A DNA stretch of 64,000 nt from Paenibacillus donghaensis (GCF_002192415.1 NZ_CP021780.1:868001-932000), one strand, 5' to 3'; counted from the first letter of the stretch, positions 7,468 through 17,311 are shown. Made by a program: numbers and translations. Notes: a model not told the origin generated them from the letters alone.

Positions 7468-8646
7468 ATGAGCATTCAGGATCTGAAACAGAAATTTATT
7501 GAGAAATATGGGGAGGACGGGGTTGAAGCGCAGGTGTTCTACGCACCGGGGCGTGTTAATCTGATCGGCGAGCATCTGGATTATAACGGAGGTTACGTGC
7601 TGCCGGCAGCCCTGGAATTCGGGACAACCCTGGTCGTGCGTCCGCGCAGCGATGATGAGATTCATTTCGCTTCTACTAATCTTCCATATGTGGCCACGCT
7701 GATGGTCAGTGAAATCGGCAAGCTTAAGTCAAACGAGTGGATTGATTATCCAGTGGGTGTCATGGTGGAACTTCAGAAAAAAGGCACTCCGGTAACCAGA
7801 GGCTATGACCTCTTGTTCCATGGCGATATCCCGAACGGCTCCGGCTTGTCTTCCTCTGCATCCCTGGAGGTGCTGACCGCTTATGCCCTGCTGACACTGG
7901 AAGGTGCGGAAACGGATACCGTGGAGATCGCCCTGTTGTCCCAGCGTGCAGAGAATCAGTACGTCGGCGTTAACTCAGGCATCATGGACCAGTTCGCCGT
8001 AGCCAACGGCAAGCGTGATCATGCCATTCTGCTGATGTGCGATACGCTGGAGTATGAGCTGGTGCCTTTTGTAACCGGAGCTTATAAGCTGGTGATCGGC
8101 AATACGAACAAAAAACGCGGTTTGGTGGACTCCAAATACAACGAACGTCGCCAGCAATGTGATGAAGCACTGGCCATTCTGCAGAAGGAAGTTCCTTCGC
8201 TCTCCTACCTGGCAGAGCTGAAGCCGGAGCAGTTCGAAGCGCATCAAGGCAAGATTGAAGATGAGACAGTCAGACGCCGGGCGCAGCATGTGGTAGAAGA
8301 GAACCAGCGTGTGCTCGATTCGGTGGAAGTGCTGAAGAACAATGACCTGAAGCAGTTCGGTCAATATATGAATGACTCTCACACCTCCCTGCGGGATCTA
8401 TACGAAGTCAGCTGTGAAGAGCTGGACGTCATGGTGGAGGAAGCACAGAAGATTCCGGGTACCCTTGGCTCACGGATGACTGGTGCAGGCTTCGGCGGCT
8501 GTACGGTATCGCTGGTGCATGAGGATGATGTGGAGCGGTTCATCAAGGAAGTTGGAGAAGCCTACAAGACCAGAACCGGTCTGGACGGCGAATTCTATGT
8601 ATGCGGCATCGGCAATGGTGTCGAACAGCTGAAGGGAGCGAATTAA
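7468..8646 (+). CDS. galK: Galactokinase
   Basis: 392 residues, normal length. GHMP kinase motifs are all present: GRVNLIGEHLDYNGG (about 28-42, galactokinase signature), ATP loop GSGLSSSAS (about 124-132) and GFGGCTVSLV near residue 342. It phosphorylates galactose to galactose 1-phosphate, the first Leloir step. Start ATG 7468 follows AGGATGGAG. The upstream in-frame ATG at 7366 lies upstream of the predicted -10 and is rejected. galE begins 1 nt after the stop. Confidence 0.96.
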   Translation: MSIQDLKQKFIEKYGEDGVEAQVFYAPGRVNLIGEHLDYNGGYVLPAALEFGTTLVVRPRSDDEIHFASTNLPYVATLMVSEIGKLKSNEWIDYPVGVMVELQKKGTPVTRGYDLLFHGDIPNGSGLSSSASLEVLTAYALLTLEGAETDTVEIALLSQRAENQYVGVNSGIMDQFAVANGKRDHAILLMCDTLEYELVPFVTGAYKLVIGNTNKKRGLVDSKYNERRQQCDEALAILQKEVPSLSYLAELKPEQFEAHQGKIEDETVRRRAQHVVEENQRVLDSVEVLKNNDLKQFGQYMNDSHTSLRDLYEVSCEELDVMVEEAQKIPGTLGSRMTGAGFGGCTVSLVHEDDVERFIKEVGEAYKTRTGLDGEFYVCGIGNGVEQLKGAN

Positions 8647-8647
8647 G

Positions 8648-9634
8648 ATGGCAATACTTGTAACAGGCGGAGCGGGATATATCGGTTCCCATACGGTGGC
8701 TGAGCTGCTGGACCGGGGTGAGGAAGTAGTGGTAATCGACAATTTGCTGACAGGGCACCGCGAGGCGCTGCTGGGCGGCAAGCTGTACGAAGGCGATCTG
8801 CGTGACAAGGCGCTGCTGGCCAAGCTGTTCTCGGAGAATCAGATTGATGCAGTCATTCATTTTGCGGCAAGCTCCCTGGTGGGCGAGAGCATGAAGGACC
8901 CTGTGAAATATTATGACAACAACGTGTATGGCACACAATGCCTGCTTGGCGCGATGCAGGAGGCCGGTGTCGGCAGAATCGTATTCTCCTCCACTGCAGC
9001 GACCTACGGTGAGCCGGAAAAGGTGCCGATTGAAGAAACCGACCGCACCGAGCCGGCTAACGTATATGGTGAAACGAAGCTGACCATGGAACGTATGATG
9101 GCCTGGTTTGACAAGGTGCTGGGGATCAAATACGTAGCTCTGCGTTACTTCAATGCAGCAGGTGCCCATGCCAGCGGTAAAATTGGCGAGGATCACCGTC
9201 CCGAAAGCCATTTGATTCCGCTGGTGCTGCAAACCGCGCTGAAGCAGCGCGAGAGCATCGCGGTCTTCGGCGAAGACTACCCGACGGAAGACGGCACCTG
9301 CGTGCGCGATTACATCCATGTCAGCGATCTGGCGGATGCGCATGTACGAGCGGTGAACTATCTGCGCAGCGGCAGCGACAGCAGCATTTTTAACCTGGGC
9401 AATGGTACGGGCTTCTCTGTTAAACAGGTGATCGAGACTGCGAAGAAGGTTACCGGTCTGGAGATTCCTGTAGTCATTCAGGAGCGCCGCGCCGGCGACC
9501 CGGCTGTATTGGTAGCCTCTTCAGACAAGGCCCGCACCATTCTGGGCTGGAATCCGCAGCATGCCGATCTTGAGAACATCATTCAGAGTGCCTGGAGCTG
9601 GCATTCAGCCAATCCGCAGGGGTATGGGGAATAA
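8648..9634 (+). CDS. galE: UDP-glucose 4-epimerase
   Basis: 328 residues, family-typical. It has the NAD fingerprint GGAGYIGSH (7-15), a catalytic Ser/Thr in FSSTAATYG and the YxxxK motif VYGETK. RYFNAAGA and CVRDYIHVSDLA are GalE hallmarks. It interconverts UDP-galactose and UDP-glucose. It is coupled to galK (1-nt gap) and followed 23 nt later by galT, forming a complete Leloir operon. Confidence 0.97.
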   Translation: MAILVTGGAGYIGSHTVAELLDRGEEVVVIDNLLTGHREALLGGKLYEGDLRDKALLAKLFSENQIDAVIHFAASSLVGESMKDPVKYYDNNVYGTQCLLGAMQEAGVGRIVFSSTAATYGEPEKVPIEETDRTEPANVYGETKLTMERMMAWFDKVLGIKYVALRYFNAAGAHASGKIGEDHRPESHLIPLVLQTALKQRESIAVFGEDYPTEDGTCVRDYIHVSDLADAHVRAVNYLRSGSDSSIFNLGNGTGFSVKQVIETAKKVTGLEIPVVIQERRAGDPAVLVASSDKARTILGWNPQHADLENIIQSAWSWHSANPQGYGE

Positions 9635-9657
9635 CATCAACTAGAAGGAGAATCAAG

Positions 9658-11238
9658 ATGGACAACGACAAGAACACTACCCCTGCCGCGCAGCAGGCAC
9701 AGCATGCGATTGAACAGCTGGTCCTGTTCGCGCTGCGCCGGCAGCTGATTGCTGAAGCGGATTTCGACTATAGCCGCAACGCGCTGCTGGACCAGTTTGG
9801 GTTCAGTGAGCCTTATGCCGGGGAAGCAGACCAGAGTGAGCTGGAGGGTCCTCAGGCTCCGCTGGATGTACTGATGGAGTACGGTTACCAGATCGGCTTA
9901 ATCCCGGAGAATACCGATACCTACCGTGATCTGCTGGATGCGCGCACCATGGGCTTATTGATGGCCCGGCCTTCCGAGGTCAACCGTGAATTCTATGCGC
10001 TCAAGGCTGAGCAAGGGATCGAGGCGGCTACCGACCGTTTCTACAAGCTGAGCATTGACTCCAACTATATCCGCATGGACCGTATTTCCAAGAACGTATA
10101 TTGGCTGCAGGAATCGCCTTATGGCGATATCGAGATGACGATCAATCTGTCCAAGCCGGAGAAAAGCTCCAAGGAAATCGCCATGGCCCGGCTGCTTCCG
10201 CCGCCGGTCTATCCGAAATGCCTGCTCTGCCGCGAGAATGTCGGCTATGCCGGAAGAGTCAATCATCCTCCCCGCCAGAATCTGCGGATTATTCCGCTGG
10301 AGCTGAATAAGGAGAAATGGTTCTTCCAGTATTCACCTTATGTGTACTATAACGAGCATTGCATCATTTTCCATCATGACCATGTGCCCATGAAGCTGAC
10401 CAAGGATACGCTGAAGCGCCTGCTTGGCTTCGTGGAGGCATTCCCGCATTATTTCATCGGCTCCAACGCCGATCTGCCGATTGTGGGCGGCTCGATTCTC
10501 ACGCATGACCACTTCCAGGGCGGGCGCCATACGTTCCCGATCCAGAAGGCTCCGAATGAGCAGACCTTTACACATCCAGCCTATCCCGGCGTAAGCCTGT
10601 CGATCGTGAAATGGCCGATGTCTGTGCTGCGTCTGAATGGGGCGGACCCGGCGGTTCTGCTCGAATGCGGCAACGCGCTGTATGAGGCTTGGAAGAATTA
10701 CAGCGATCCTGCTGCCGAGGTGCTGGCCTTCAGTGAAGTGGAGGGTGACACCCAGCCGCATAACACGGTGACTCCGATTGTGCGCCGGGGCCAGGGCGGC
10801 AGCTTCGAGATGGACCTGGTGCTGCGCAACAACCGCACCAGTGAGCAGTATCCGGAAGGGATTTTTCACCCGCACCGGGAGATGCACCACATCAAGAAGG
10901 AGAATATCGGCCTGATTGAGGTGATGGGCCTGGCGATTCTGCCGGGACGGCTGAAGGAAGAGCTGGATGCCATTGCCGGCGTCTTGGCCGGCGATGCGGT
11001 GGTGCTTGAAGCGCTGAGAAGCGATGCCGCTCATCCGCTTGCGCAGCACGCGGGCTGGGCGGAAGAGCTGGTGGAGCGCTTCGGCACAGGCCTTGCGCGC
11101 GAGGAGGCCGTGCGGACGGTCCAGAATGAGGTGGGCATCAAGTTCACCCATATTCTGGAGCATGCCGGCGTCTACAAGCGTACCCCGGAAGGGCAGGCTG
11201 CCTTCCGCCGGTTCCTGCAGAGCTTCGGCGCCTTGTAA
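9658..11238 (+). CDS. galT: UDP-glucose--hexose-1-phosphate uridylyltransferase, type 2
   Basis: 526 residues, the long Firmicute form of GalT. Diagnostic segments are CLLCRENVGYAGR, NEHCIIFHHDHVPM, GSILTHDHFQGGRHTFP and NRTSEQYPEGIFHPH. It transfers UMP from UDP-glucose to galactose 1-phosphate. Start ATG 9658 follows AGAAGGAG. Last gene of galKET; a terminator follows. Confidence 0.96.
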   Translation: MDNDKNTTPAAQQAQHAIEQLVLFALRRQLIAEADFDYSRNALLDQFGFSEPYAGEADQSELEGPQAPLDVLMEYGYQIGLIPENTDTYRDLLDARTMGLLMARPSEVNREFYALKAEQGIEAATDRFYKLSIDSNYIRMDRISKNVYWLQESPYGDIEMTINLSKPEKSSKEIAMARLLPPPVYPKCLLCRENVGYAGRVNHPPRQNLRIIPLELNKEKWFFQYSPYVYYNEHCIIFHHDHVPMKLTKDTLKRLLGFVEAFPHYFIGSNADLPIVGGSILTHDHFQGGRHTFPIQKAPNEQTFTHPAYPGVSLSIVKWPMSVLRLNGADPAVLLECGNALYEAWKNYSDPAAEVLAFSEVEGDTQPHNTVTPIVRRGQGGSFEMDLVLRNNRTSEQYPEGIFHPHREMHHIKKENIGLIEVMGLAILPGRLKEELDAIAGVLAGDAVVLEALRSDAAHPLAQHAGWAEELVERFGTGLAREEAVRTVQNEVGIKFTHILEHAGVYKRTPEGQAAFRRFLQSFGAL

Positions 11239-11250
11239 GCCGGAGTAGTT

Positions 11251-11298
11251 ATGAAGAGATGTTCCCTGGCCGGATGGGCTGGGGCATCTCTTTTTGTT
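11251..11298 (+). terminator. Rho-independent terminator of galKET
   Basis: AAGAGATG pairs with CATCTCTT across a G/C-rich loop and is followed by TTTTTG. Confidence 0.65.
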
Positions 11299-11334
11299 CG
11301 TTCCCAGCCGGGAGCTGAATTGGCCCCAGCCGAT

Positions 11335-11363
11335 TTGAATGCCGCTCCCCAGAGGTTTATAAT
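11335..11363 (+). promoter_or_regulatory. SigmaA promoter of the iron alcohol dehydrogenase
   Basis: TTGAAT (11335-11340), 17-nt spacer, perfect TATAAT (11358-11363), 42 nt before the ATG. Confidence 0.8.
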
Positions 11364-11405
11364 ATGTTAGGCATCACATTCGAGCACTAATGGAGGACTA
11401 CCCAT

Positions 11406-12569
11406 ATGCGTAAATTTGAATTCTATAATCCGACCAAGCTGATCTTCGGACAAGGTACCCTGGACACACTCCAGACTGAAGTGCCGAAATACGGCCGGAA
11501 CGTGCTTCTGATGTATGGCGGCGGCAGCATTAAACGCAGCGGCCTGTATGATAAAGTTATTGCCCAGCTGACCAAGCTGGATGCGGTTGTAACCGAGCTG
11601 TCCGGCGTAGAGCCGAACCCGCGGTTGTCCACAGTTCATAAGGGCGTAGAGCTGTGCCGCGAGCATAAGATTGATCTGATTCTGGCCGTAGGCGGCGGCA
11701 GCGTGCTTGACTGTGCCAAGGCGGTTGCTGTTGGGGCTAAATATGACGGAGATATGTGGGATTTCGTAGAGCGCAAGGCGGCAGCGCAGGACGCTCTGCC
11801 TCTGGGAACCGTGCTGACCATGGCGGCCACCGGCTCCGAGATGAACAACGGCTCGGTCATTACGAACGAAGTCACCCAGGAGAAAATGGGCTGGGGCAGC
11901 ATCCATGCCTACCCGGCGTTCTCTATTCTTGATCCCGAGAATACCTTCTCCCTGCCGCGCGACCAGACGGTCTACGGAATGGTGGACATTATGTCCCATG
12001 TGCTGGAGCATTATTTCCACACTGACGGCAATACGCTGGTGCAGGACGGCTTCTGTGAGACGCTCCTGCGCACTGTGATCGAAACGGCTCCGAAGCTGAT
12101 TGACGACCTTGAGAATTACGAGCTGCGGGAGACAATTATGTACTGTGGCACGATGGCGCTGAATGGTATGGTCAGCATGGGTTTTGCAGGAGACTGGGCC
12201 ACTCACAACATCGAGCATGCCGTCTCCGCGGTATATGATATTCCACACGGCGGCGGACTTGCCATTCTGTTCCCGCAGTGGATGAAATACAACCTGAGCA
12301 CGAATCCGGCCCGTTTCCGCCAGCTGGCTGTTCAGGTATTCGGTATTGATCCTTCTGGCAAAACCGACGAACAAGCCGGTCTGGAAGGGATTGAAGCGCT
12401 GCGCAGCTTCTGGGATTCCATTGGCGCGCCGAAGGTGCTGGGCGACTACGATATCGACGACAGCGATTTTGGCGTGATGGCCGACAAGGCAGTCCGTTTC
12501 GGTCCGTTCGGTAACTTCCGCAAGCTGAACCGCGAAGATGTGGTCGAGATTTACAAGCTGGCGCTTTAA
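11406..12569 (+). CDS. Iron-containing alcohol dehydrogenase (BdhA/YugJ-like)
   Basis: 387 residues. Fe-ADH family: NADH/NADPH site [12 protein letters not shown], then TGSEMN, and metal ligands in [11 protein letters not shown] and [19 protein letters not shown]. It matches butanol dehydrogenase-like YugJ/YugK proteins that reduce aldehydes to alcohols. It is a single-gene unit with its own promoter, and start ATG 11406 follows GGAGGAC. A strong terminator follows. Confidence 0.9.
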   Translation: MRKFEFYNPTKLIFGQGTLDTLQTEVPKYGRNVLLMYGGGSIKRSGLYDKVIAQLTKLDAVVTELSGVEPNPRLSTVHKGVELCREHKIDLILAVGGGSVLDCAKAVAVGAKYDGDMWDFVERKAAAQDALPLGTVLTMAATGSEMNNGSVITNEVTQEKMGWGSIHAYPAFSILDPENTFSLPRDQTVYGMVDIMSHVLEHYFHTDGNTLVQDGFCETLLRTVIETAPKLIDDLENYELRETIMYCGTMALNGMVSMGFAGDWATHNIEHAVSAVYDIPHGGGLAILFPQWMKYNLSTNPARFRQLAVQVFGIDPSGKTDEQAGLEGIEALRSFWDSIGAPKVLGDYDIDDSDFGVMADKAVRFGPFGNFRKLNREDVVEIYKLAL

Positions 12570-12587
12570 ATCGCCTTTATAACACCG

Positions 12588-12628
12588 AAGCAGTCCATCT
12601 CTTTTCCATGGGGATGGGCTGCTTTTTT
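12588..12628 (+). terminator. Rho-independent terminator
   Basis: AGCAGTCCATC pairs with GGATGGGCTGCT, followed by TTTTTTG. Confidence 0.85.
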
Positions 12629-12703
12629 GTGCACCCGTTGAGTGCTCTGGCCAGTGAAAAGATGCGGTTTATCCTGCTCTTTTGGGATTTAACCCAAAGA
12701 TTG

Positions 12704-12730
12704 TGAAACCAAGGGCGTACTTTGCACGTT
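12704..12730 (+). promoter_or_regulatory. SigmaW-like ECF promoter of yuaF-floT
   Basis: TGAAAC (12704-12709), 17-nt spacer, CGTT (12727-12730). The B. subtilis sigmaW consensus is TGAAAC-N16/17-CGTA, and its yuaF-floT operon is sigmaW-dependent. The site lies 45 nt before the TTG start of yuaF. Confidence 0.65.
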
Positions 12731-12774
12731 TAAAGGAGTATGACAGTCCTGAAATTAGACGGGAGGAGTTAACT

Positions 12775-13311
12775 TTGGAAACGCTGTATTTGGGCTGCTT
12801 GGTGCTTGGCGTCATCTTTGCCGTGGTCAGCGTCGTGGTGGGAGATCTGATCGGCAATGCGCTGGATGGAATGTTCGATGCGGTATCCTTTCATTTCCTG
12901 AATCCCACTGTTCTTGCAGGCGCGGTAACCGTGTTTGGCGGAGCAGGCATTCTGCTTACCCGCTATAGCGCACTGGAGGCGGGTCCGGTTGCGGCGTTGT
13001 CGCTGCTGGCTGCCGGGTTCCTGGGCGTACTGATGTATCTCGGCTTCGTAAGGCCGATGGATAAGAGTGAGATGTCGAGCGGGTTCTCGATGAGTGAGCT
13101 GCCTGGCAGAATAGGCGAAGTGATGGTTCCGGTTCCTGCACAGGGATACGGTGAAATTATGGTCAGATTCGGGGCGAGCAACAGTCTGCATACCGCAGCA
13201 AGCTTCGATCAGGAGCTCCTTCCGGCAGGCATCAAGGTTGTAGTAGTGGAAGTTAAGGAAGGCGTAGCAATGGTATCAGAATTCGAAAAGCGAAAAGGAG
13301 AGGATATGTAA
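12775..13311 (+). CDS. yuaF: NfeD-like membrane protein YuaF
   Basis: 178 residues: three or four membrane helices followed by a soluble beta-barrel domain (GEVMVPVPAQGYGEIMVRFG to KVVVVEVKEGVAMVSEF), the OB-fold NfeD-C arrangement. B. subtilis YuaF is the same size and precedes floT. Start TTG 12775 is chosen because GGGAGGAG sits 7 nt upstream. The longer frame to 12682 would run through the sigmaW-like promoter. Its TAA overlaps the floT ATG by one base, showing translational coupling. It works with flotillin in membrane domain organisation and stress response. Confidence 0.85.
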   Translation: METLYLGCLVLGVIFAVVSVVVGDLIGNALDGMFDAVSFHFLNPTVLAGAVTVFGGAGILLTRYSALEAGPVAALSLLAAGFLGVLMYLGFVRPMDKSEMSSGFSMSELPGRIGEVMVPVPAQGYGEIMVRFGASNSLHTAASFDQELLPAGIKVVVVEVKEGVAMVSEFEKRKGEDM

Positions 13312-14861
13312 TGCCGGAAATTCCTGAATATTTCTTCATACCAGCAGTCGTTGTCGCTGTTCTAATTGTACTCGGTCTGGCATTCTGGGCACGCTTCAGG
13401 ACAGTAGGACCGGATGAAGGCATGATCGTAACCGGCTCGTTTCTCGGGAAGAACCATTTGTCCGATGACGGCTCCGGCCGCAAGATCAAGATTGTACGGG
13501 GCGGCGGTGCATTTATTCTGCCTATCTTCCAGAAGGCTGAATTTATGTCGCTGCTATCCCATAAGCTGGATGTTACCACTCCTGAGGTATATACCGAGCA
13601 AGGCGTACCGGTTATTGCCGATGGGGTAGCCATTATCAAGGTAGGCAGTTCCACGGAGGACGTAGCTACAGCGGCAGAGCAGTTCATGGGCAAGCCGATT
13701 GAGTCGCTGAAGAGTGAAGCCCAGGAGGTGCTGGAAGGCCATCTGCGTGCCATTCTCGGCACGATGACCGTTGAAGAGGTCTACCGCAACCGTGACCGCT
13801 TCGCGCAGGAGGTTCAGGGTGTGGCTGCAAGAGATCTGAAGAAAATGGGTCTGCAGATCGTCTCCTTCACCATTAAGGATGTGCGTGACAAGCACGGCTA
13901 TCTTGAGGCGCTCGGGAAGCCGCGGATCGCGGCCGTGAAGCGGGATGCGGAGATCGCGGAGGCTCAGGCCGTGCGTGATGCCCGGATTCAGAAGGCTTCG
14001 GCGGAAGAGGAAGGCCAGAAAGCCGAGCTGCTGCGCGATACGAACATCGCGGAAGCCTCCAAAGAGAACCAGCTGAAGGTGGCAGCGTTCAAGCGGGACC
14101 AGGATACTGCGAAGGCAGAAGCCGATCAGGCCTATTTCATCCAGGAAGCACGCGGCAAGCAGACAGTGGTGGAAGAGCAGATGAAGGTGGAGCTGGTGCG
14201 CAAGATGCGCGAAATTGATCTCCAGGACAAGGAAATTCTGGTCCGTGAGAAGCAGTATGACGCGGAAGTGAAGAAGAAGGCCGAAGCGGACCGTTATGCG
14301 GTAGAGCAGGCAGCGGAGGCTGACAAGGCGAAGAGAATGCGTGAAGCCGATGCGATCCAGTATAGCATCGAGACGCAGGCAAGAGCGACCTCCGCGCAGA
14401 AGCGTCTGGAAGGCCAGGCGGTCGCCGATGCCGAGCTGGCCAAAGGTACTGCAGATGCCGAGGTTATCCGGCTGCGCGGTCTGGCGGAAGCGGAAGCCAA
14501 GGAGAAGCTGGCCGAGGCCTTTGCCAAGTTCGGCGAAGCTGCCATTCTCGACATAATCGTCAAAATGCTGCCTGAGCTGGCCGGCAAAATCGCTCAGCCG
14601 CTTGCTTCCATCGATAAGCTGACAGTGGTGGATACCGGCAATGGCGCCGGGGCGGCGCGTGTAAGCAATTATGTCACTGAGCTGATGTCCACTGCTCCCG
14701 AGATGCTGAAGAGTGTCTCTGGCATTGATGTGGAGTCGCTGATCAAGAAGCTGACTCATAAGTCCGCCGAAGCTCCGGCTGCCCAGTCTGCAGCCAGTCT
14801 TCCGGCAATGCCTGCTAAACCTGCGGCTCCTGGCTCTTTGCCGGAAGATCTCGGGCAATGA
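13311..14861 (+). CDS. floT: Flotillin FloT
   Basis: 516 residues. An N-terminal membrane hairpin (VVVAVLIVLGLAFWARF) leads into a PHB/SPFH domain (VGPDEGMIVTG, VTTPEVYTEQGVPVIADGVA, EVLEGHLRAILGTMTVEEVY). A long Ala/Glu/Lys coiled coil follows at about 190-400, and a Pro/Ala-rich tail ends the protein. FloT oligomerises on the inner membrane face and organises functional membrane microdomains. Start ATG overlaps the yuaF stop after AAAAGGAG. Probable sigmaW regulon through the yuaF promoter. Confidence 0.95.
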   Translation: MPEIPEYFFIPAVVVAVLIVLGLAFWARFRTVGPDEGMIVTGSFLGKNHLSDDGSGRKIKIVRGGGAFILPIFQKAEFMSLLSHKLDVTTPEVYTEQGVPVIADGVAIIKVGSSTEDVATAAEQFMGKPIESLKSEAQEVLEGHLRAILGTMTVEEVYRNRDRFAQEVQGVAARDLKKMGLQIVSFTIKDVRDKHGYLEALGKPRIAAVKRDAEIAEAQAVRDARIQKASAEEEGQKAELLRDTNIAEASKENQLKVAAFKRDQDTAKAEADQAYFIQEARGKQTVVEEQMKVELVRKMREIDLQDKEILVREKQYDAEVKKKAEADRYAVEQAAEADKAKRMREADAIQYSIETQARATSAQKRLEGQAVADAELAKGTADAEVIRLRGLAEAEAKEKLAEAFAKFGEAAILDIIVKMLPELAGKIAQPLASIDKLTVVDTGNGAGAARVSNYVTELMSTAPEMLKSVSGIDVESLIKKLTHKSAEAPAAQSAASLPAMPAKPAAPGSLPEDLGQ

Positions 14862-14877
14862 CACAAGCAAGTAACCT

Positions 14878-14904
14878 TTAGCCGGACTGCGGGTCAGTCC
14901 GGCT
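14878..14904 (+). terminator. Hairpin after floT
   Basis: TAGCCGGACTG pairs perfectly with CAGTCCGGCTA. The following ATTCTTAATTT is a weak U tract, so it may be only a partial terminator before the ABC genes. Confidence 0.55.
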
Positions 14905-14937
14905 AATTCTTAATTTAGGAGACAGGAGGATGTGCTG

Positions 14938-15645
14938 ATGCAGCTGCAATTGGATAATATCCGCAAGAGCTTTGGCAACAAAGAGGTATTGAAAGGCATC
15001 GACTTCACATTTGAGCAAGGCAAGATCTATGGACTGCTTGGACGCAACGGAGCCGGCAAAACCTCTTTGTTCAATTGCCTGAGCGGCGAAACCGGCATGG
15101 ACAGCGGGGCGGCGTTTCTACGCGAGCAGGAAGTCAGCCGTCCGCTGGAGGAGGGGGACATCGGGTATGTGTTCTCGCTGCCCATTCTGCCTGAATTCCT
15201 CACTGGGTACGAATTCGTGAAATTCTACATGGATATCAACCAGGACAAGATTGATCCCGGACGGACACTTGAGGACTATTTCTCGATTATCAAGTTTGAG
15301 GAGGAAGATCGCCACCGGCTGATCAAAGGTTATTCGCATGGCATGAAGAACAAGATTCAGATGCTGTGCTTCATCATCTCCCGGCCGCCGCTGATCCTGC
15401 TGGACGAGCCGCTGACCTCGTTTGATGTGGTGGTGGCGCTGGAGATTAAGAAGCTGCTGCGGGAGATGAAGCAGGATCATATTATTATTTTCTCCACTCA
15501 TATCCTGCAGCTGGCCGCCGATCTGTGTGATGAATTGGTCATACTGAACAATGGTTATCTTCAGGAGATTCCACCGGAAACCCTGCGTAGTCCGGAATTT
15601 GAAGAGCAGGTTATTGAACTGCTGAGGGATGGGGAACATGCTTAG
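14938..15645 (+). CDS. ABC transporter ATP-binding protein
   Basis: 235 residues. Walker A GRNGAGKT (35-42), signature YSHGMKNKI (SHGM in place of LSGG), Walker B LILLDEPLTS and switch STHIL. The single-NBD layout is that of ABC-2 type exporters. ATG 14938 sits 8 nt after CAGGAGG and is preferred over the in-frame GTG 14932. The next gene, a polytopic membrane protein, overlaps its 3' end by 8 bp, so the pair is one transporter. Cargo unknown. Confidence 0.92.
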   Translation: MQLQLDNIRKSFGNKEVLKGIDFTFEQGKIYGLLGRNGAGKTSLFNCLSGETGMDSGAAFLREQEVSRPLEEGDIGYVFSLPILPEFLTGYEFVKFYMDINQDKIDPGRTLEDYFSIIKFEEEDRHRLIKGYSHGMKNKIQMLCFIISRPPLILLDEPLTSFDVVVALEIKKLLREMKQDHIIIFSTHILQLAADLCDELVILNNGYLQEIPPETLRSPEFEEQVIELLRDGEHA

Positions 15646-17251
15646 AACGCTGCTGACCCTTCAGAGGATCAAAGGCTCGTCGGGTGCCAACCGGTTCATG
15701 TATTATTTTATGAGAATTCCTGCTGTAGGCAAGCTGCTGAACGAGCACATGTACGCCCGTGCCGGACTTAAGCGGAATTTGGTAATTTTTGTGTCTATAC
15801 TGAAGCTGATCTGGGGTTTCTTGTCCAGATTTGCTTATTTAGGAATTGTTATTTTTTGGCCGATTAAGCTGGCTGCGGGTGATTTACCTCTGGATGAGCA
15901 ATATTCTTTATTTCTGCATATCTTTGTAAGCCTAAGCTTTATTGTGGCCGCTGCGTCCAATGTATTCATTCTGGAGCCCAAAAGAGATAAATACATAGCG
16001 GTCAAGCTGATGAGAATTCCCGCTGCCGACTATATGCATGCTGTTCTTGTCTTGAAGGTCTTCAGTTTCACGGTATATTCCATCCCGGCGCTGCTGTTGT
16101 TTGTCTCGCTGCTGGGTGCCCCGCTCTGGCACGGGTTGGTTCTTACACTGCTGCTGAGTGCATGGCGGACCGTCACGGAGGCGCTGAATCTGCTGGTGTT
16201 TACCCGCAAGAATAGGGTACTGGTCAAGAATAATGTCTGGGTCTGGTCCGTCATCGGCGCAGGTTATCTGCTTGCCTTCGGAATGCTCTACTATAAGCAG
16301 CCATTGTTCACTAGTTCCATATTGCTTAGCGTTCCGGTCATGTCCGGAATTGTGCTGCTTGGGCTGGTAGCTGGAATCTATATTGCCCGTTACCCGGATT
16401 ACCGCAGTGCGGTTAACGCCGTGACCAAAATTGATGATCCGCTGCTGGACATGGGCCGGATGATGAGGGAAGCCCGGGTAGCGGAAGTCAGCACTAAAGA
16501 GACGGATTATAGCGGAGAGTCTCCGGGTGTAGACCGATACAAAGGCAAACAGGGATATGCTTACCTGAACGCGATTTTCTTCTCCAGGCACAAGCGCCTG
16601 CTGGTTGCTCCAATCCAAAGAAGGCTTACCCTTATCGGTGCACTGCTTGCCGCAGGGCTGGTGACCCGCTGGATCTCACCCGACACATTCTCGGCGCTTG
16701 GAGCTTATCTGGCCGGAACACTGTCGGCATTTGTACTTGTGATGTTCTATGCGTCTATTGGGGAACGTGTCTGCAAGGCGATGTTCTACAATTGTGACCT
16801 CAGCCTGCTGCGTTATGGTTTCTACCGGGAGAAGAACTCGATCCTCAGCAACTTCAGAATCCGTCTGATCCGCCTCAGTCTGCTGAACCTGATTCCCGCC
16901 TTGGCCATCTGTATGTCCGTATCCCTGCTAATCCTGCTTTCAGGTCATGTCTGGTTACTGGCAGATGTGGTCCTTTACTGGGTAACCATTCTGTCGCTCT
17001 CCTTGTTTGTCTCGGTGCACCATCTGTCCATGTATTATATCTTCCAGCCTTATAGCACTGAGCTGAATGTGAAGAATCCTTTTTTCACCATTGTGAACAG
17101 TATTGTAGTGGCGCTTTGTATTATTTGCCTTCGTTTTCAGAGTGATTCCACCGTTTTTGCTTTTTATGTGCTGCTGGCAACCATGGCCTATATAGTCGGG
17201 GCTTTGCTGCTGGTCAACAAATTTTCGGTCAGAACCTTCCGGGTAAAATAG
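15638..17251 (+). CDS. Polytopic ABC transporter permease-like protein
   Basis: About 537 residues with roughly 11-12 membrane segments in two clusters (about 45-250 and 325-535) separated by a charged cytoplasmic stretch near 270-310. It resembles large ABC-2-like permeases of Firmicutes but no diagnostic motif was recognised. Start ATG 15638 follows GAGGGA at 8 nt and overlaps the ATPase gene; ATG 15629 is an alternative. The pairing with the ATPase is the main evidence of function. Confidence 0.7.
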   Translation: MLRTLLTLQRIKGSSGANRFMYYFMRIPAVGKLLNEHMYARAGLKRNLVIFVSILKLIWGFLSRFAYLGIVIFWPIKLAAGDLPLDEQYSLFLHIFVSLSFIVAAASNVFILEPKRDKYIAVKLMRIPAADYMHAVLVLKVFSFTVYSIPALLLFVSLLGAPLWHGLVLTLLLSAWRTVTEALNLLVFTRKNRVLVKNNVWVWSVIGAGYLLAFGMLYYKQPLFTSSILLSVPVMSGIVLLGLVAGIYIARYPDYRSAVNAVTKIDDPLLDMGRMMREARVAEVSTKETDYSGESPGVDRYKGKQGYAYLNAIFFSRHKRLLVAPIQRRLTLIGALLAAGLVTRWISPDTFSALGAYLAGTLSAFVLVMFYASIGERVCKAMFYNCDLSLLRYGFYREKNSILSNFRIRLIRLSLLNLIPALAICMSVSLLILLSGHVWLLADVVLYWVTILSLSLFVSVHHLSMYYIFQPYSTELNVKNPFFTIVNSIVVALCIICLRFQSDSTVFAFYVLLATMAYIVGALLLVNKFSVRTFRVK

Positions 17252-17281
17252 CGGGTCGTTGCCTCTTTTTACTGCCCTGCC

Positions 17282-17311
17282 TTGATGTTTAGCCTGCTGC
17301 CCATGTATAAT
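17282..17311 (+). promoter_or_regulatory. SigmaA promoter of glcT
   Basis: TTGATG (17282-17287), 18-nt spacer, perfect TATAAT (17306-17311), 71 nt before the glcT start. Confidence 0.7.

Noticed and set aside
12682..12774. N-terminal extension of YuaF to an ATG-like start
   Set aside because: It overlaps a sigmaW-like promoter, and the TTG at 12775 has a strong ribosome site and gives the family length.
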